From positions 218,167 to 282,166 of the forward strand of contig DDEQ01000039.1 in NCBI GenBank assembly GCA_002336105.1: a DNA stretch of 64,000 nucleotides, in the 5' to 3' direction. Made by a program: the position numbers and the translations under genes. Shown piece by piece: positions 1 to 9,125 of the stretch (position 1 is the stretch's first letter; every line of letters begins with the position of its first letter). A model generated the notes under the pieces. The model did no database searches. It saw only the letters and a program-made list of their open reading frames with translations, and was not told where the DNA came from. Source of the DNA: Chthonomonas sp. UBA1950. Lineage in GTDB: Bacteria > Armatimonadota > Fimbriimonadia > Fimbriimonadales > Fimbriimonadaceae.

Positions 1-2361
1 GTGGCAGATGGCCAGCCCTTGCCCGGACCCTTTCCCAGGCTCTTTCGTTGTAAAAAACGGATCAAATACGCGAGAAATAACTGCGTCGGGTATGCCACCA
101 CCGTTATCAGTCACTCTAATCTCCACATCGTCCCCCAGCTGCAAAGTCGATATTTTGATAGCGCCTAAGTCTTCGGTTCCTTTAAAATGCTCTGCGACTG
201 CATCAGTAGCGTTAACTACAAGGTTCATGATTACTTGATTGAGTTCATCACCGTAAGCTTTGACCCGAGGCGAACGATCATCAAGATTCATTTCGACTTT
301 CGCAACATACTTGTGAACATTGCGGGAAACGATTACAGTGCTTTCGACAGCTTTGTTGATATCAATATCAACTCGATCTGCGCTACCCGGATGTGAAAGT
401 AGTTTCATCGCCTTAACGATCTGGGCAACTCGATTGACGCCTTCAATACCCTGCTGCGCCGCAAGAACCGACTCTTCTTCTGCAAAATCTAAGTTGATTA
501 GTTTTGCTGTTTCTTCAATGAGAGATAATTCGGGCAAACACACTGAAAGTTCCTTAGCCCTTCGAATCAGATTATTACAACTTTCATGATATGCACGCAT
601 ATCATCGATTGAAGTTCGGAGAAACTCAAGATTGTCACCAATGAACTGGATTGGCGTGTTGATTTCATGGGATATTCCCGCAGCCAGTTGACCTATCGTT
701 TCTAGATGCCTCGTTTGAGTCAAGGCTTGCTCGAATCGCCTATGCTCGGTGTTGTCCAAGCCAATTATTACAACACCTCCATCCTCGCTTGGCACGATTC
801 TGAAGACGTACGAATTGGGGCCGATCTCGTACTCTCTCTGAATCGATTCTCCCCGGAAACTTGCTCGGATATCCCGCACAATTTCTGGGGTATTTGCAAA
901 GTAGGTCTCATACGCTTCTCCAGTTGCGCTACCGGATCCGATACCGAGGGTCTCTGGATATCGCCCTTGAACGATTTGAATTGCACCATCACGCGAAATG
1001 CTACAGAGCAAAATGGGAAGGTTCCCCAGGATGATCGACAATTGGCTCTCAGCCTCGGCTAGTCTCAGTTCTCCTAGTTTACGAACCTGAAGTTCGGCTT
1101 CACGTCTTGCAAGACCACCTGAGAAAATGTTGCTCGCTAACCGAACAAGGCTTGTCATCTCTAGAATGTTCCTCTCAAGAGGTTTATGGCTTTCAGCGTA
1201 AAACACTCCTATTGGCAGCCCGCCAGCGATAAGCGGAATTGCAACCATCGAGCAGTACCCCCGCCGCGCCAAAACCTCAGCTTCCGTCGAACCTATTGAT
1301 TCAGGTGAATTAGCATCAATCACTATGGTCGGTAGCGTAGATGAAATCCGTCGCGAAAGCCATTTTTGAACAAATTCGTCGCCAGAGAAATCATCCAGTT
1401 TTGTTTCAAGACCTCTCTTCTTCCCAAATGAAAAGCAACTGAACTTGTCCGTGTCGTGATTTGCCAAATAGATATAGGCGCGATCAAACTCAGTAAGCGT
1501 ACATATTCTTCGCAATGCCCGGTCCGTAACCGAAGCCATGTCAAGCACATCTACGTGAATGAACTCAGTTGAAAGCTTAGTGATCTCCTGTTCAAAACGG
1601 GTCTGGTTTCTTTGAGCCTCAACTGCAAGGCGCCGGTCCGAAACATCAATCGCAGTGCCTGAGATGCCGATGAGAGTTCCCTTAGAATCTCGAATAGCTT
1701 GGCAGTGCAGCTCAGCAAACTTGAGTTCATCTTCTGAACCAACAAACTTCACTCTCAATTGGACTACATCATTCATTCGCCGCTTTAGGGCGAGGAAAGC
1801 CATTTTGAACTGAATCTGATCTTCTATTGAGATGAAATCGGTAAATGGGTGACCAAGACAAGCTGAAGTTGAGCGACCGGTAAATCTCTCCCAGGAGCTA
1901 TTAATATACTTGCAGCGACACTCATCGTCCAGTTGAAAAACCACATCTGTTAGGTGGTCAAGCACTGAGCATTTAGCTAAAGAATGCTCGCGCGTCACGT
2001 GAACAAGCCCCGGAGACTCCTCAGCTAAGACTAAAGATGCTCCTTCGTGTGAAGGTATCGAACAGATCCTGAAACGAAACTCTTTGTTTAGTTCATTAAG
2101 CAAGAACCTCTGACCGACGAGTTTAGGCTCTAATCGATTAGTCTTGCTAAACAGTGCTTCGTTAACCTCTTCTCTGACAGCTACGGGCACAATTGTAGCG
2201 ATCTGATCAGTGAAAGCCAGGCCGGTACGAAGACCAAACTGATCTTCAGCAAGTGAAGAGAGGGCTGCCACTACTCCAGAAGAATCGACAATGACGGCCA
2301 CGAACCCTAATGCCTGAAGTGTTTCTATCAGTGGAACGTTAAAGTTCGATTGCTCATCCAT
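1..2361 (-). CDS. PAS/GAF sensor histidine kinase (C-terminus cut by window edge)
   Basis: Read on the minus strand from ATG at 2361, the frame stays open for 787 codons to the window edge. There is no membrane segment, so it is probably cytoplasmic. Domains by residue: unassigned N-terminus, PAS about 130-240, GAF about 258-406, second PAS about 438-541, then a HisKA-type H-box GISHEINTPIQF with the phospho-acceptor His near 565, an N-box NQVIMNLVVNATDAV, a G1 box DNGGGIPDAV and the start of the second glycine box (GKGSGQGLAICH). Only the last few dozen residues should be missing. It diverges from the chemotaxis operon across a 514-bp AT-rich gap. The H-box closely resembles that of the kinase at 36143, so the two look like paralogues. 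The input signal and partner regulator are unknown. Confidence 0.9.
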   Translation of the reverse strand, partial: MDEQSNFNVPLIETLQALGFVAVIVDSSGVVAALSSLAEDQFGLRTGLAFTDQIATIVPVAVREEVNEALFSKTNRLEPKLVGQRFLLNELNKEFRFRICSIPSHEGASLVLAEESPGLVHVTREHSLAKCSVLDHLTDVVFQLDDECRCKYINSSWERFTGRSTSACLGHPFTDFISIEDQIQFKMAFLALKRRMNDVVQLRVKFVGSEDELKFAELHCQAIRDSKGTLIGISGTAIDVSDRRLAVEAQRNQTRFEQEITKLSTEFIHVDVLDMASVTDRALRRICTLTEFDRAYIYLANHDTDKFSCFSFGKKRGLETKLDDFSGDEFVQKWLSRRISSTLPTIVIDANSPESIGSTEAEVLARRGYCSMVAIPLIAGGLPIGVFYAESHKPLERNILEMTSLVRLASNIFSGGLARREAELQVRKLGELRLAEAESQLSIILGNLPILLCSISRDGAIQIVQGRYPETLGIGSGSATGEAYETYFANTPEIVRDIRASFRGESIQREYEIGPNSYVFRIVPSEDGGVVIIGLDNTEHRRFEQALTQTRHLETIGQLAAGISHEINTPIQFIGDNLEFLRTSIDDMRAYHESCNNLIRRAKELSVCLPELSLIEETAKLINLDFAEEESVLAAQQGIEGVNRVAQIVKAMKLLSHPGSADRVDIDINKAVESTVIVSRNVHKYVAKVEMNLDDRSPRVKAYGDELNQVIMNLVVNATDAVAEHFKGTEDLGAIKISTLQLGDDVEIRVTDNGGGIPDAVISRVFDPFFTTKEPGKGSGQGLAICH

Positions 2362-2875
2362 ACACGCATCCCAACAAAAAAGAGCCTATCCGGATATCGT
2401 TGGCATGTTTTGCAATGTAACTGGTTTAATCCCCCAGAAACTGTAGATTTTGCCTTTCAAGTCGCAATTGGCCAAATTTTCTAAGATGAGCGTGAACGTG
2501 AAACAGTACTAATCCCCTTTAAGGTTAAAACATTTGAAATAAAGCAAGAAGTAAATAATCTGCCTAGTAAATACTACTATTAACACCATTTGAAAAACTC
2601 ATAGCCTAGCCGTCGACTTGATTTTTCAAAGAGATTACATATTCAAAACTGATAAACTTTCAACGTTGCACGCATTGTTTTTTGCAACTTTAATCCAAGT
2701 TATTATATTTACAGCTAGCATATAGTTAAACTTTGTCCCTAGTGGTACGTCGAGCTATTTCTAGTTTCTACTGATTCGACTTGCGATAAAGTTCGCAAAA
2801 AACATTACCGGGTAACTGCCCAAAATATACCCATATCCATGAAGAGGGTCGGCGACACGTCGATCAGAAATACCC
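2362..2875. other. AT-rich divergent intergenic region (promoters expected)
   Basis: This 514-bp gap lies between a minus-strand kinase and the plus-strand chemotaxis operon, so both promoters should be here. It is clearly richer in A/T than the flanking genes. I see no credible reading frame, no tRNA and no strong hairpin. I could not place a -35/-10 pair with confidence. Confidence 0.5.
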
Positions 2876-3160
2876 ATGGATAAAAACGGATGCAAGTACC
2901 TAAGGAAGGCACAGACTGGAACGCTGCAATTAGCTGGAAGCTTAAGCATCGTCGATGTAAAGGACTTGCTTCATGAATCACGTAAAGCAGCCAACGACAG
3001 CAATGCGTCGAAGATCGTCATCTCGATCAAAGCACTCGAGAGCATCGACACATCCGCTGTACAGGTACTAGTTGCCTTGAGCCGGGTACGACCTTGCGTC
3101 TTTTCTGAAGGGACTCCGCAAATTGTAAGAAGACTTGAATTAGGAGGGGTATGCATCTAA
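2876..3160 (+). CDS. STAS-domain protein, first gene of the che operon
   Basis: This 94-residue protein has the length and pattern of a lone STAS domain: an N-terminal strand pair (TLQLAGSLSIVDVKDLL), a central strand KIVISIKALESIDTSAVQVL and a helix. STAS proteins of the SpoIIAA type bind partner kinases or switch proteins, and the usual phosphorylated Ser lies in the D-S/T-S loop, here IDTSAVQ. It overlaps the next MCP gene by 10 bp and heads the che operon, so a role in chemoreceptor or kinase complexes is likely. The exact partner is inference. ATG at 2876 gives a complete domain. The MCP Shine-Dalgarno lies inside the end of this gene, suggesting translational coupling. Confidence 0.75.
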   Translation: MDKNGCKYLRKAQTGTLQLAGSLSIVDVKDLLHESRKAANDSNASKIVISIKALESIDTSAVQVLVALSRVRPCVFSEGTPQIVRRLELGGVCI

Positions 3161-4380
3161 GCTTCCCTCCTGGCTCTGGTCGACTCACTTTGGCACTTAT
3201 TGGTTTGGGAATCGTTCCGTTCATTTGCGGACCGTTTCTTGGGACGACAATCGCAGTGCTTTTTTGTGGCGCAATCGGTTATCGATGCCTTTCGAAAGAT
3301 GCAGAACATAAGTTGTTGTCAGAAGAAGCCAACGAATTGAAGTCAACGATATTGTCTCTTCACGAAACAGTTGATAGAGAGCAGAAGCTCCGATTTACCG
3401 ATATCGAACGCCACCAAGAAGTATTAGAACGTTCGGCGTACTCAATCAGACAACTGGAAGAAAAGATCCACGAACTGGAAACTGCCTCGAGTTTATCCAG
3501 TCAACACACTCAACAAACTGGACTTACGGCAGCTGAATTAGCGGACCAGGTGACGGTAGCAATCGACGAATCGTCTGCGGCAGTTGATTCGGCGATTAGC
3601 TCTTTCCAAAGACTCGCGGCCGAGTCAGATCAGCTTAGTTCCGCAGCGGCGGAAGCCGTACGTGTAAGGAGTGAAACAGGTGAAGTTGACACAGTTTCTT
3701 TAGCTACAGATGCACTCAACCATTTAGTCAACCAAATGATTTCGACCGCTTCGAGCATGGCAAATTCCGCGCATAAAATGCAGCAGGTCGTTTCTATATG
3801 TAAAGACTTACATACGCTTCTAAATGAAATCGAGAACGTTGCTAGTCAAACAGGCTTATTGTCACTCAATGCCAGCATCGAGGCGGCACGGGCTGGTGAT
3901 GCTGGAAAAGGATTCGCAGTAGTTGCTTCGGAAGTTAAAAAGCTAGCAGACCGGTCAACGAATACCTCCGAACGAACGAAAGAACTTATAGAAAGGTTGT
4001 ACGAAAACAGCAATGAATTATGTAGAGACATGGGAACCTCTGCAATGCTAAGTAGGGACGCAGCCTGTGATGCTCAAGGTCGCTTAATCAAAATGATGTC
4101 TACGATTCGTGAAAGCGAACGTAAAAATGCTGCCAAGTTGATCGAACTTACAGAAGCGAGCACCAACGTGTCTCAAGAAGTCTGTAGGGTCGTCGTTGCC
4201 CTACAATTTCAGGACTTGCTTCGTCAGCGACTCGAACATATCCACGATCCATTAAGAAAGATAGCTACTGATGCCGGCTTAAGTCCGGATGAACTTCATA
4301 AGTCTCTAGCGGTTGGTGCTACACCAGACGCGATTGTAGTTGACTACACGTCCGACGACGACAATGTAACCCTATTCTAG
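3151..4380 (+). CDS. Methyl-accepting chemotaxis protein, N-terminally anchored
   Basis: This 409-residue chemoreceptor has no periplasmic sensor. Two hydrophobic segments (residues about 10-45) are followed by a coiled coil and the MCP signalling domain (about 130-370). The hairpin tip reads SQTGLLSLNASIEAARAG, with Gly where the common QTN motif has Asn. The C-terminal stretch ALQFQDLLRQRLEHI is typical of receptors that couple to diverse kinases. The start is firm: an AGGAGG-like Shine-Dalgarno precedes ATG 3151, inside the end of the STAS gene. It probably senses a cytoplasmic or membrane-associated signal and feeds the CheA/CheW genes downstream. Confidence 0.92.
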   Translation: MHLSFPPGSGRLTLALIGLGIVPFICGPFLGTTIAVLFCGAIGYRCLSKDAEHKLLSEEANELKSTILSLHETVDREQKLRFTDIERHQEVLERSAYSIRQLEEKIHELETASSLSSQHTQQTGLTAAELADQVTVAIDESSAAVDSAISSFQRLAAESDQLSSAAAEAVRVRSETGEVDTVSLATDALNHLVNQMISTASSMANSAHKMQQVVSICKDLHTLLNEIENVASQTGLLSLNASIEAARAGDAGKGFAVVASEVKKLADRSTNTSERTKELIERLYENSNELCRDMGTSAMLSRDAACDAQGRLIKMMSTIRESERKNAAKLIELTEASTNVSQEVCRVVVALQFQDLLRQRLEHIHDPLRKIATDAGLSPDELHKSLAVGATPDAIVVDYTSDDDNVTLF

Positions 4381-4392
4381 CGGTGTAATAAT

Positions 4393-4770
4393 TTGAGTAA
4401 AACTGTTCTAATTGTTGATGACTCTGTCTCGATGCGACAGATGGTGAGTTTCACCCTGAAAGGTGCTGGTTTTCAAGTAATTGAAGGATCGAATGGCCAA
4501 GAGGCTTTAAGTCGTATTGACTCGGCACCTAACGGAAAGGTTGATCTCATTATAACGGACTTAAACATGCCCGTTATGGACGGCTTATCGTTTATTAAGC
4601 AGGCTCGTACTAAGTCGAGTTGTCGGTTCACTCCAATCTTGATGCTTACGACTGAAAGTAGTGACGCACGAAAAGCAGAAGGGAAAGCTGCTGGCGCGAC
4701 AGGTTGGATCGTAAAACCATTTCAACCCGATCAACTTCTCAAGGTCATTTCAAAGGTGTTACCAGCATGA
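4393..4770 (+). CDS. cheY: Chemotaxis response regulator CheY
   Basis: This is a 125-residue single receiver domain. The acidic pair is in LIVDDS near the N-terminus, the phospho-acceptor Asp in DLIITDLNMPVMDG, the conserved Thr in MLTTES and the Lys in GWIVKPF. It would be phosphorylated by the CheA encoded next and control the motor or another output. The start is TTG at 4393, 12 bp after the MCP stop. No better ATG keeps the first beta strand. The stop codon overlaps the cheA ATG (ATGA), indicating coupled translation. Confidence 0.93.
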   Translation: MSKTVLIVDDSVSMRQMVSFTLKGAGFQVIEGSNGQEALSRIDSAPNGKVDLIITDLNMPVMDGLSFIKQARTKSSCRFTPILMLTTESSDARKAEGKAAGATGWIVKPFQPDQLLKVISKVLPA

Positions 4771-6725
4771 ACGTTGATATGGATCAGTTCTTGTCGGCAT
4801 TTCTTGTCGAAGCTCAAGAACACATCGAAGTTTTCGAATCAACCCTGCTTGCCGTGGAAGATGATCCTAGCAACAGGGAGCAGCTAAATACGATTTTCAG
4901 GTGCGCTCACTCCATAAAAGGTGGTGCCGCAACCTTTGGACTTCCTGGTGTTGCCGGATTCACCCATCATGTGGAAACACTCCTAGATGATATTCGCGCG
5001 GGAAAAATCCAGCTTACGACCACGATTTCTAGACTGCTCTTTCAATGTCTAGATGAGATTCGTTTACTGCTCGCCTCACCAAATGGCGCTGTTCCGGAAC
5101 TATCGGACTCTGCCAAGAACCTAGTGAGCCAACTTCAGATTGCTTCTAACTACTCTTCAGATGAGGCTTCATCAGTCCAACTTGAAGCAGCTTCTGGATT
5201 GCTAGAATACGAGTTTCTGTTTCAGCCAAAAGCAGACATTTTGGCGAGAGGTTGCGATCCGTTCCTGCCTCTACTTGAACTAGAAGAGGTCTGTACAAAC
5301 TATTCGGTCAAAGCCGATACCAGCAGGGTTCCTAGCCTCGAAGATTTTGATCCAGAGCAGTGTTACCTGAGTTGGAAAGGACAAATTGCAACCGAACACT
5401 CCGCGAATGAAATTCGAGAGATCTTTGATTTTGTTGCTGACACCGAAGACATCGACCTCTTCCCGATCCAGCAAAATGTCCATACGGCCCAGAAAGAGGT
5501 CACAGGAAATTCTGGTGGAAGTACAAATCCATCGTTCCGACCGGATGCTGGAATCATTCGGGTTTCCTCGGACAAGATGGACCGCTTGGTAAACCTGATC
5601 GGCGAATTAGTGATCAACCAATCGATTCTTGATGCGGTAGTGGCTGACTTCACTCCCAATCAAATGGGAAATCTCATCGACGCGGTCGCTTCGATGGCAA
5701 GAGCATGCCGCGAATTGCAAGAACGAGTCATGTCGATTAGGCTTGTTCCCCTTCGTCAAGCTTTTGGCCGGTTTCCGAGAGTTGTACACGACTTATCAAA
5801 TAGCCTAGGCAAGCAGGTCGAACTCACAATGAGTGGAGAAGACACCGAACTTGACAAAGCTCTGGTCGAGGCAATTTGTGATCCGCTAACCCACCTAATT
5901 CGTAACTCTGTAGACCACGGACTGGAAAGCGAATCGGAGCGAGTGGCGACAGGTAAATCTCCGGTTGGTCACCTGCATGTCAACGCTTCTCACGAAGGTG
6001 GAAGCGTGATGCTTGAGGTAACCGATGATGGCAAAGGCCTAGACAAGGACAAGATCCTTGCCAAAGCAATTGATCGGGGCCTCGTCCAAGCTGGTACCGC
6101 GATGACGGACGAAGCGATTCATGCACTCATCTTTGCTCCAGGCTTTTCCACAGCAGATGCTATTACTGACGTTTCTGGTCGAGGCGTCGGCATGGATATC
6201 GTTCGTAGCACGATTGACAACCTAAACGGAAATGTGTCGGTCTACTCGAACCCAGGACAGGGAACTCGAGTGCGAATTAGGTTGCCGTTGACAATGGCGA
6301 TTCTCGAAGGGCTTTCGCTCAGCATTGGCGAAGAAATATACGTTCTTCCTTTGACTGCCATTGTCGAAAGTATCCAGCCCAAAAAGGAAGACCTCGTCAC
6401 CATCACTGGCGATGAAGAGGTCGTTCGAGTTCGGGGGGAAGTTCTCCCTGTTGTTCGATTACATCAACTGTTCAACTCTCCTAGCTACATCTCAGATCCT
6501 TCGAAAGGGCTGTTAGTCATCGTCTCAGACGATGAGAGAAAGGTTGCGTTGTTGGTTGACGAGTTGATTGGACAAAACCAAGTTGTTATCAAGAGCATGG
6601 AAGCTAACTACAGAAAGGTTGAGGGAGTTGCAGGTGCGACGATCCTCGGCGATGGTCGTGTCGCTCTCATTCTTGATGTTCCAGAGCTCGTAAGGTGTGC
6701 AGATGCCGCCGCCCGAGCTGCATAG
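4767..6725 (+). CDS. cheA: Chemotaxis histidine kinase CheA
   Basis: This protein of about 652 residues has the CheA layout. The HPt domain has phospho-acceptor His48 in RCAHSIKGGAATFG. A long linker follows (about 120-275), then the P3 dimerisation helices (DKMDRLVNLIGELVINQS), the P4 ATPase with N-box DPLTHLIRNSVDHGLE and glycine boxes VTDDGKGLD and SGRGVGMD, and a C-terminal CheW-like P5 domain. The linker holds no clear CheY-binding P2 domain by eye, though it is long enough for one. ATG 4767 overlaps the cheY stop. An upstream in-frame ATG at 4704 would lie inside cheY and is not needed. Confidence 0.95.
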   Translation: MNVDMDQFLSAFLVEAQEHIEVFESTLLAVEDDPSNREQLNTIFRCAHSIKGGAATFGLPGVAGFTHHVETLLDDIRAGKIQLTTTISRLLFQCLDEIRLLLASPNGAVPELSDSAKNLVSQLQIASNYSSDEASSVQLEAASGLLEYEFLFQPKADILARGCDPFLPLLELEEVCTNYSVKADTSRVPSLEDFDPEQCYLSWKGQIATEHSANEIREIFDFVADTEDIDLFPIQQNVHTAQKEVTGNSGGSTNPSFRPDAGIIRVSSDKMDRLVNLIGELVINQSILDAVVADFTPNQMGNLIDAVASMARACRELQERVMSIRLVPLRQAFGRFPRVVHDLSNSLGKQVELTMSGEDTELDKALVEAICDPLTHLIRNSVDHGLESESERVATGKSPVGHLHVNASHEGGSVMLEVTDDGKGLDKDKILAKAIDRGLVQAGTAMTDEAIHALIFAPGFSTADAITDVSGRGVGMDIVRSTIDNLNGNVSVYSNPGQGTRVRIRLPLTMAILEGLSLSIGEEIYVLPLTAIVESIQPKKEDLVTITGDEEVVRVRGEVLPVVRLHQLFNSPSYISDPSKGLLVIVSDDERKVALLVDELIGQNQVVIKSMEANYRKVEGVAGATILGDGRVALILDVPELVRCADAAARAA

Positions 6726-6734
6726 GTGAAAATG

Positions 6735-7223
6735 ATGAGTTCATTAGAAGAAAATACTGCAGATTTCTCCTCGACTAGCAAGGACGGACAATTTCTGACT
6801 TTCCTGCTCGCCGGGGAGGAATACGGTGTAGATATCCTGAAGGTTCAGGAAATCAAGGGTTACAGTAAAACAACCCGAGTTCCAAACTCTCCAGAGGATG
6901 TGGTCGGGGTGCTCAACTTAAGAGGCACAATAGTCCCGATTGTCGATCTGAGGCGGAAATTTGGATTACCTCCAGGGGACTACGATGCCTTCACAGCCAT
7001 TGTGGTTGTCGTCGTCCAAGGCAGAACGATGGGAATGATCGTCGATCGTGTTTCTGAAGTTCTAAGCATTCCTCTCGTTGACATTCAACCTCCGACCGAA
7101 ACAAAAGGCGGCCAACCCAACAAGTATTTGCAAGGTTTAGGCAAGGTCGCAGAAAAGCTGGTCATTCTCCTCGAAGTTGAAGCTGTGCTTCTAGATATCG
7201 ATGTCTCGGAAATCGCCGCCTAG
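6735..7223 (+). CDS. cheW: Chemotaxis coupling protein CheW
   Basis: This single CheW-domain protein (about 162 residues) links receptors to CheA. Recognisable blocks are FLTFLLAGEEYGVDILKVQE, GVLNLRGTIVPIVDLRRKFG and GMIVDRVSEVLSI. The start is ambiguous between GTG 6726, ATG 6732 and ATG 6735. An AGGTG at 6724-6728 has the best spacing (6 nt) for 6735. It lies directly after cheA and 16 bp before the next receptor, with no promoter or terminator seen between them. Confidence 0.94.
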   Translation: MSSLEENTADFSSTSKDGQFLTFLLAGEEYGVDILKVQEIKGYSKTTRVPNSPEDVVGVLNLRGTIVPIVDLRRKFGLPPGDYDAFTAIVVVVVQGRTMGMIVDRVSEVLSIPLVDIQPPTETKGGQPNKYLQGLGKVAEKLVILLEVEAVLLDIDVSEIAA

Positions 7224-7239
7224 GGCGAAGGATTATAAG

Positions 7240-9036
7240 ATGAATTGGTTCAACAATCTAAAGATCGCAAAAAAGCTAGCCTTCGCATTTGGCGTATGCT
7301 TAGCGATTTCGGCACTACTCGTAGTTACATCAGTTAAGAGCTTGGATGCGGTTAACCAGAAGTCCCAGCAAATCGTGTCAGGCGTTGTGGCACGCACCCA
7401 GTTGTTGGTTGAGTTGACAAACAACATGCGTTTGGTTAGGCTCTTTCAGTTCAACGCGCTCGCCCAGCAAGATCAAGATGCTCGAATGTCTTCGGTATCA
7501 AAAGCCATTGAGACGTCAAAGACGGTTGATTCCCAAATCGACGACTATATCAAGCTTGTTCGACAACCGGATGATAAAAAGAACATCAACAACTTGCATG
7601 AGGCTTGGGACAGCTATAACTCCGAATTCGAAAAATTCAGCGGGTTTATGGAGAGAAAGCAGGAAACTCAAGGAACTACTTTCATACTTTCGCTCAAGCC
7701 AAAATTTGACAAGATCTCTGATAACTTAGTGAAGATGGCTGACTGGAATAAACAGCGCGCGAATCAGCTTCACAAGGAAGCTGAAGCGGCCGATTCATCG
7801 GGAAGAAACTCGATGTACACAATGTTCCTAGTTCTGATCTTTACAATATTTGGTGTAAGTATCCTGACAACAAAGTCGATTACGAATATCGTGACGCAAA
7901 TCAATCAACGCCTTAACTCATTGGCCAGCATTTGTATCACAAATCTCGGGGCGGCAGTCAAGTCACTAGCAAACGGAGATTTGACCGCAGAAATTCAAAC
8001 GGGCACAACGCTGATCAATTCCAAGCAAAAGGACGAGCTTGGCCAGATGGCTTCTGACATCGACAAGATCATCCTGAATACGCAAGGAACCGTTCAATCG
8101 TTCCAATCAGCACAAGAGGCACTCAGCCGTCTTGTTGGCAAAGTTCAAGGTGCGACAAACTCTATCGCTGCCGGTACGACTGAAGTCACGAACGGGAATA
8201 CAGATCTTTCTCAAAGAACGGAGGAGCAGGCAGCTAGCTTGGAAGAAACGGCGTCCAGCATGGAAGAGATGACTTCGACCATCCGCCAAAATGCTGACAA
8301 CGCGAATCTAGCGAACAGTCTCGCTACTCAGGCTCGCGAAGTAGCTGAGACAGGTGGTCAGGTTGTCGTTCAAGCAGTTTCAGCCATGAGCGAGATCAAC
8401 GAGGGTAGTCGAAAGATCGCTGAGATCATCACCGTTATCGACGAAATCGCATTCCAGACCAACCTACTAGCCCTAAACGCAGCAGATGAGGCAGCTCGCG
8501 TTGGTGAACAGGGACGCGGGTTTGCGGTTGTTGCGGCTGAAGTCAGGAGTCTCGCACAGCGAAGCGCAACTGCAGCACGTGAGATCAAGGCGCTGGTTCA
8601 AGACAGTGTCGGAAAAGTTGAAACAGGAGCGGATCTTGTCAATGCTAGTGGCGAAAGACTGACTGAGATAGTCGCCTCTGTAAAGAAGGTTGCCGACGTC
8701 ATTGCCGAGATCTCGGCTGCCTCACAAGAGCAAGCCGCTGGCGTGGAGCAAGTCAACAAGGCCGTCATGTTGATGGATCAGACGACACAACAAAATGCAG
8801 CTCTGGTGGAAGAGGTCTCGGCGGCCAGCCACTCTATGAGCGCCCAGGCACGCGAGCTTCAGCGCACTGTTCAGGAGTTCCGTGTTGACCCTAGGTACCT
8901 GATGACTGTTGAGAATTCCGGTGTAAGCATCCATAGATTGGCTGCTACTGGCACCGACGGACCTGAAGTGTCCTCAACTCGCCGAGACAAGAAACAGCTC
9001 ACTGTTGTCTCTAAGGACGACTTCGAAGAGTTCTAA
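7240..9036 (+). CDS. Transmembrane methyl-accepting chemotaxis protein with C-terminal tether motif
   Basis: This protein of about 598 residues has a classical receptor layout: TM1 (about 13-33), a periplasmic helical domain of about 150 residues resembling a four-helix-bundle sensor, TM2 (about 190-210), HAMP, and a long MCP signalling domain. The tip sequence is NAADEAARVGEQGRGF, where receptors usually have NAAVEAARAGEQG. The last residues, DFEEF, fit the x-aromatic-x-x-aromatic pattern of a CheR-docking pentapeptide. The start is ATG 7240, preceded by AAGGA at 7228-7232. The upstream ATG at 7201 lies inside cheW. A strong hairpin follows the stop codon. Confidence 0.94.
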   Translation: MNWFNNLKIAKKLAFAFGVCLAISALLVVTSVKSLDAVNQKSQQIVSGVVARTQLLVELTNNMRLVRLFQFNALAQQDQDARMSSVSKAIETSKTVDSQIDDYIKLVRQPDDKKNINNLHEAWDSYNSEFEKFSGFMERKQETQGTTFILSLKPKFDKISDNLVKMADWNKQRANQLHKEAEAADSSGRNSMYTMFLVLIFTIFGVSILTTKSITNIVTQINQRLNSLASICITNLGAAVKSLANGDLTAEIQTGTTLINSKQKDELGQMASDIDKIILNTQGTVQSFQSAQEALSRLVGKVQGATNSIAAGTTEVTNGNTDLSQRTEEQAASLEETASSMEEMTSTIRQNADNANLANSLATQAREVAETGGQVVVQAVSAMSEINEGSRKIAEIITVIDEIAFQTNLLALNAADEAARVGEQGRGFAVVAAEVRSLAQRSATAAREIKALVQDSVGKVETGADLVNASGERLTEIVASVKKVADVIAEISAASQEQAAGVEQVNKAVMLMDQTTQQNAALVEEVSAASHSMSAQARELQRTVQEFRVDPRYLMTVENSGVSIHRLAATGTDGPEVSSTRRDKKQLTVVSKDDFEEF

Positions 9037-9044
9037 ATTCTGTT

Positions 9045-9088
9045 AAATCTGCCTTCTACGCATCATGGGACTTGTAGAAGGCAGATTT
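9045..9088 (+). terminator. 15-bp perfect inverted repeat between MCP and cheR
   Basis: AAATCTGCCTTCTAC (9045-9059) pairs perfectly with 9074-9088 around a 14-nt loop, followed by a pyrimidine-rich stretch rather than a clean T-run. It lies 9 nt after the MCP stop and 38 nt before cheR. It could be a partial terminator or an RNA-stabilising element that lowers cheR/cheB relative to the receptor genes. Confidence 0.7.
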
Positions 9089-9125
9089 ACTCTCTCTTAT
9101 TAATTTTCACGAAAGCAGATTCAAG

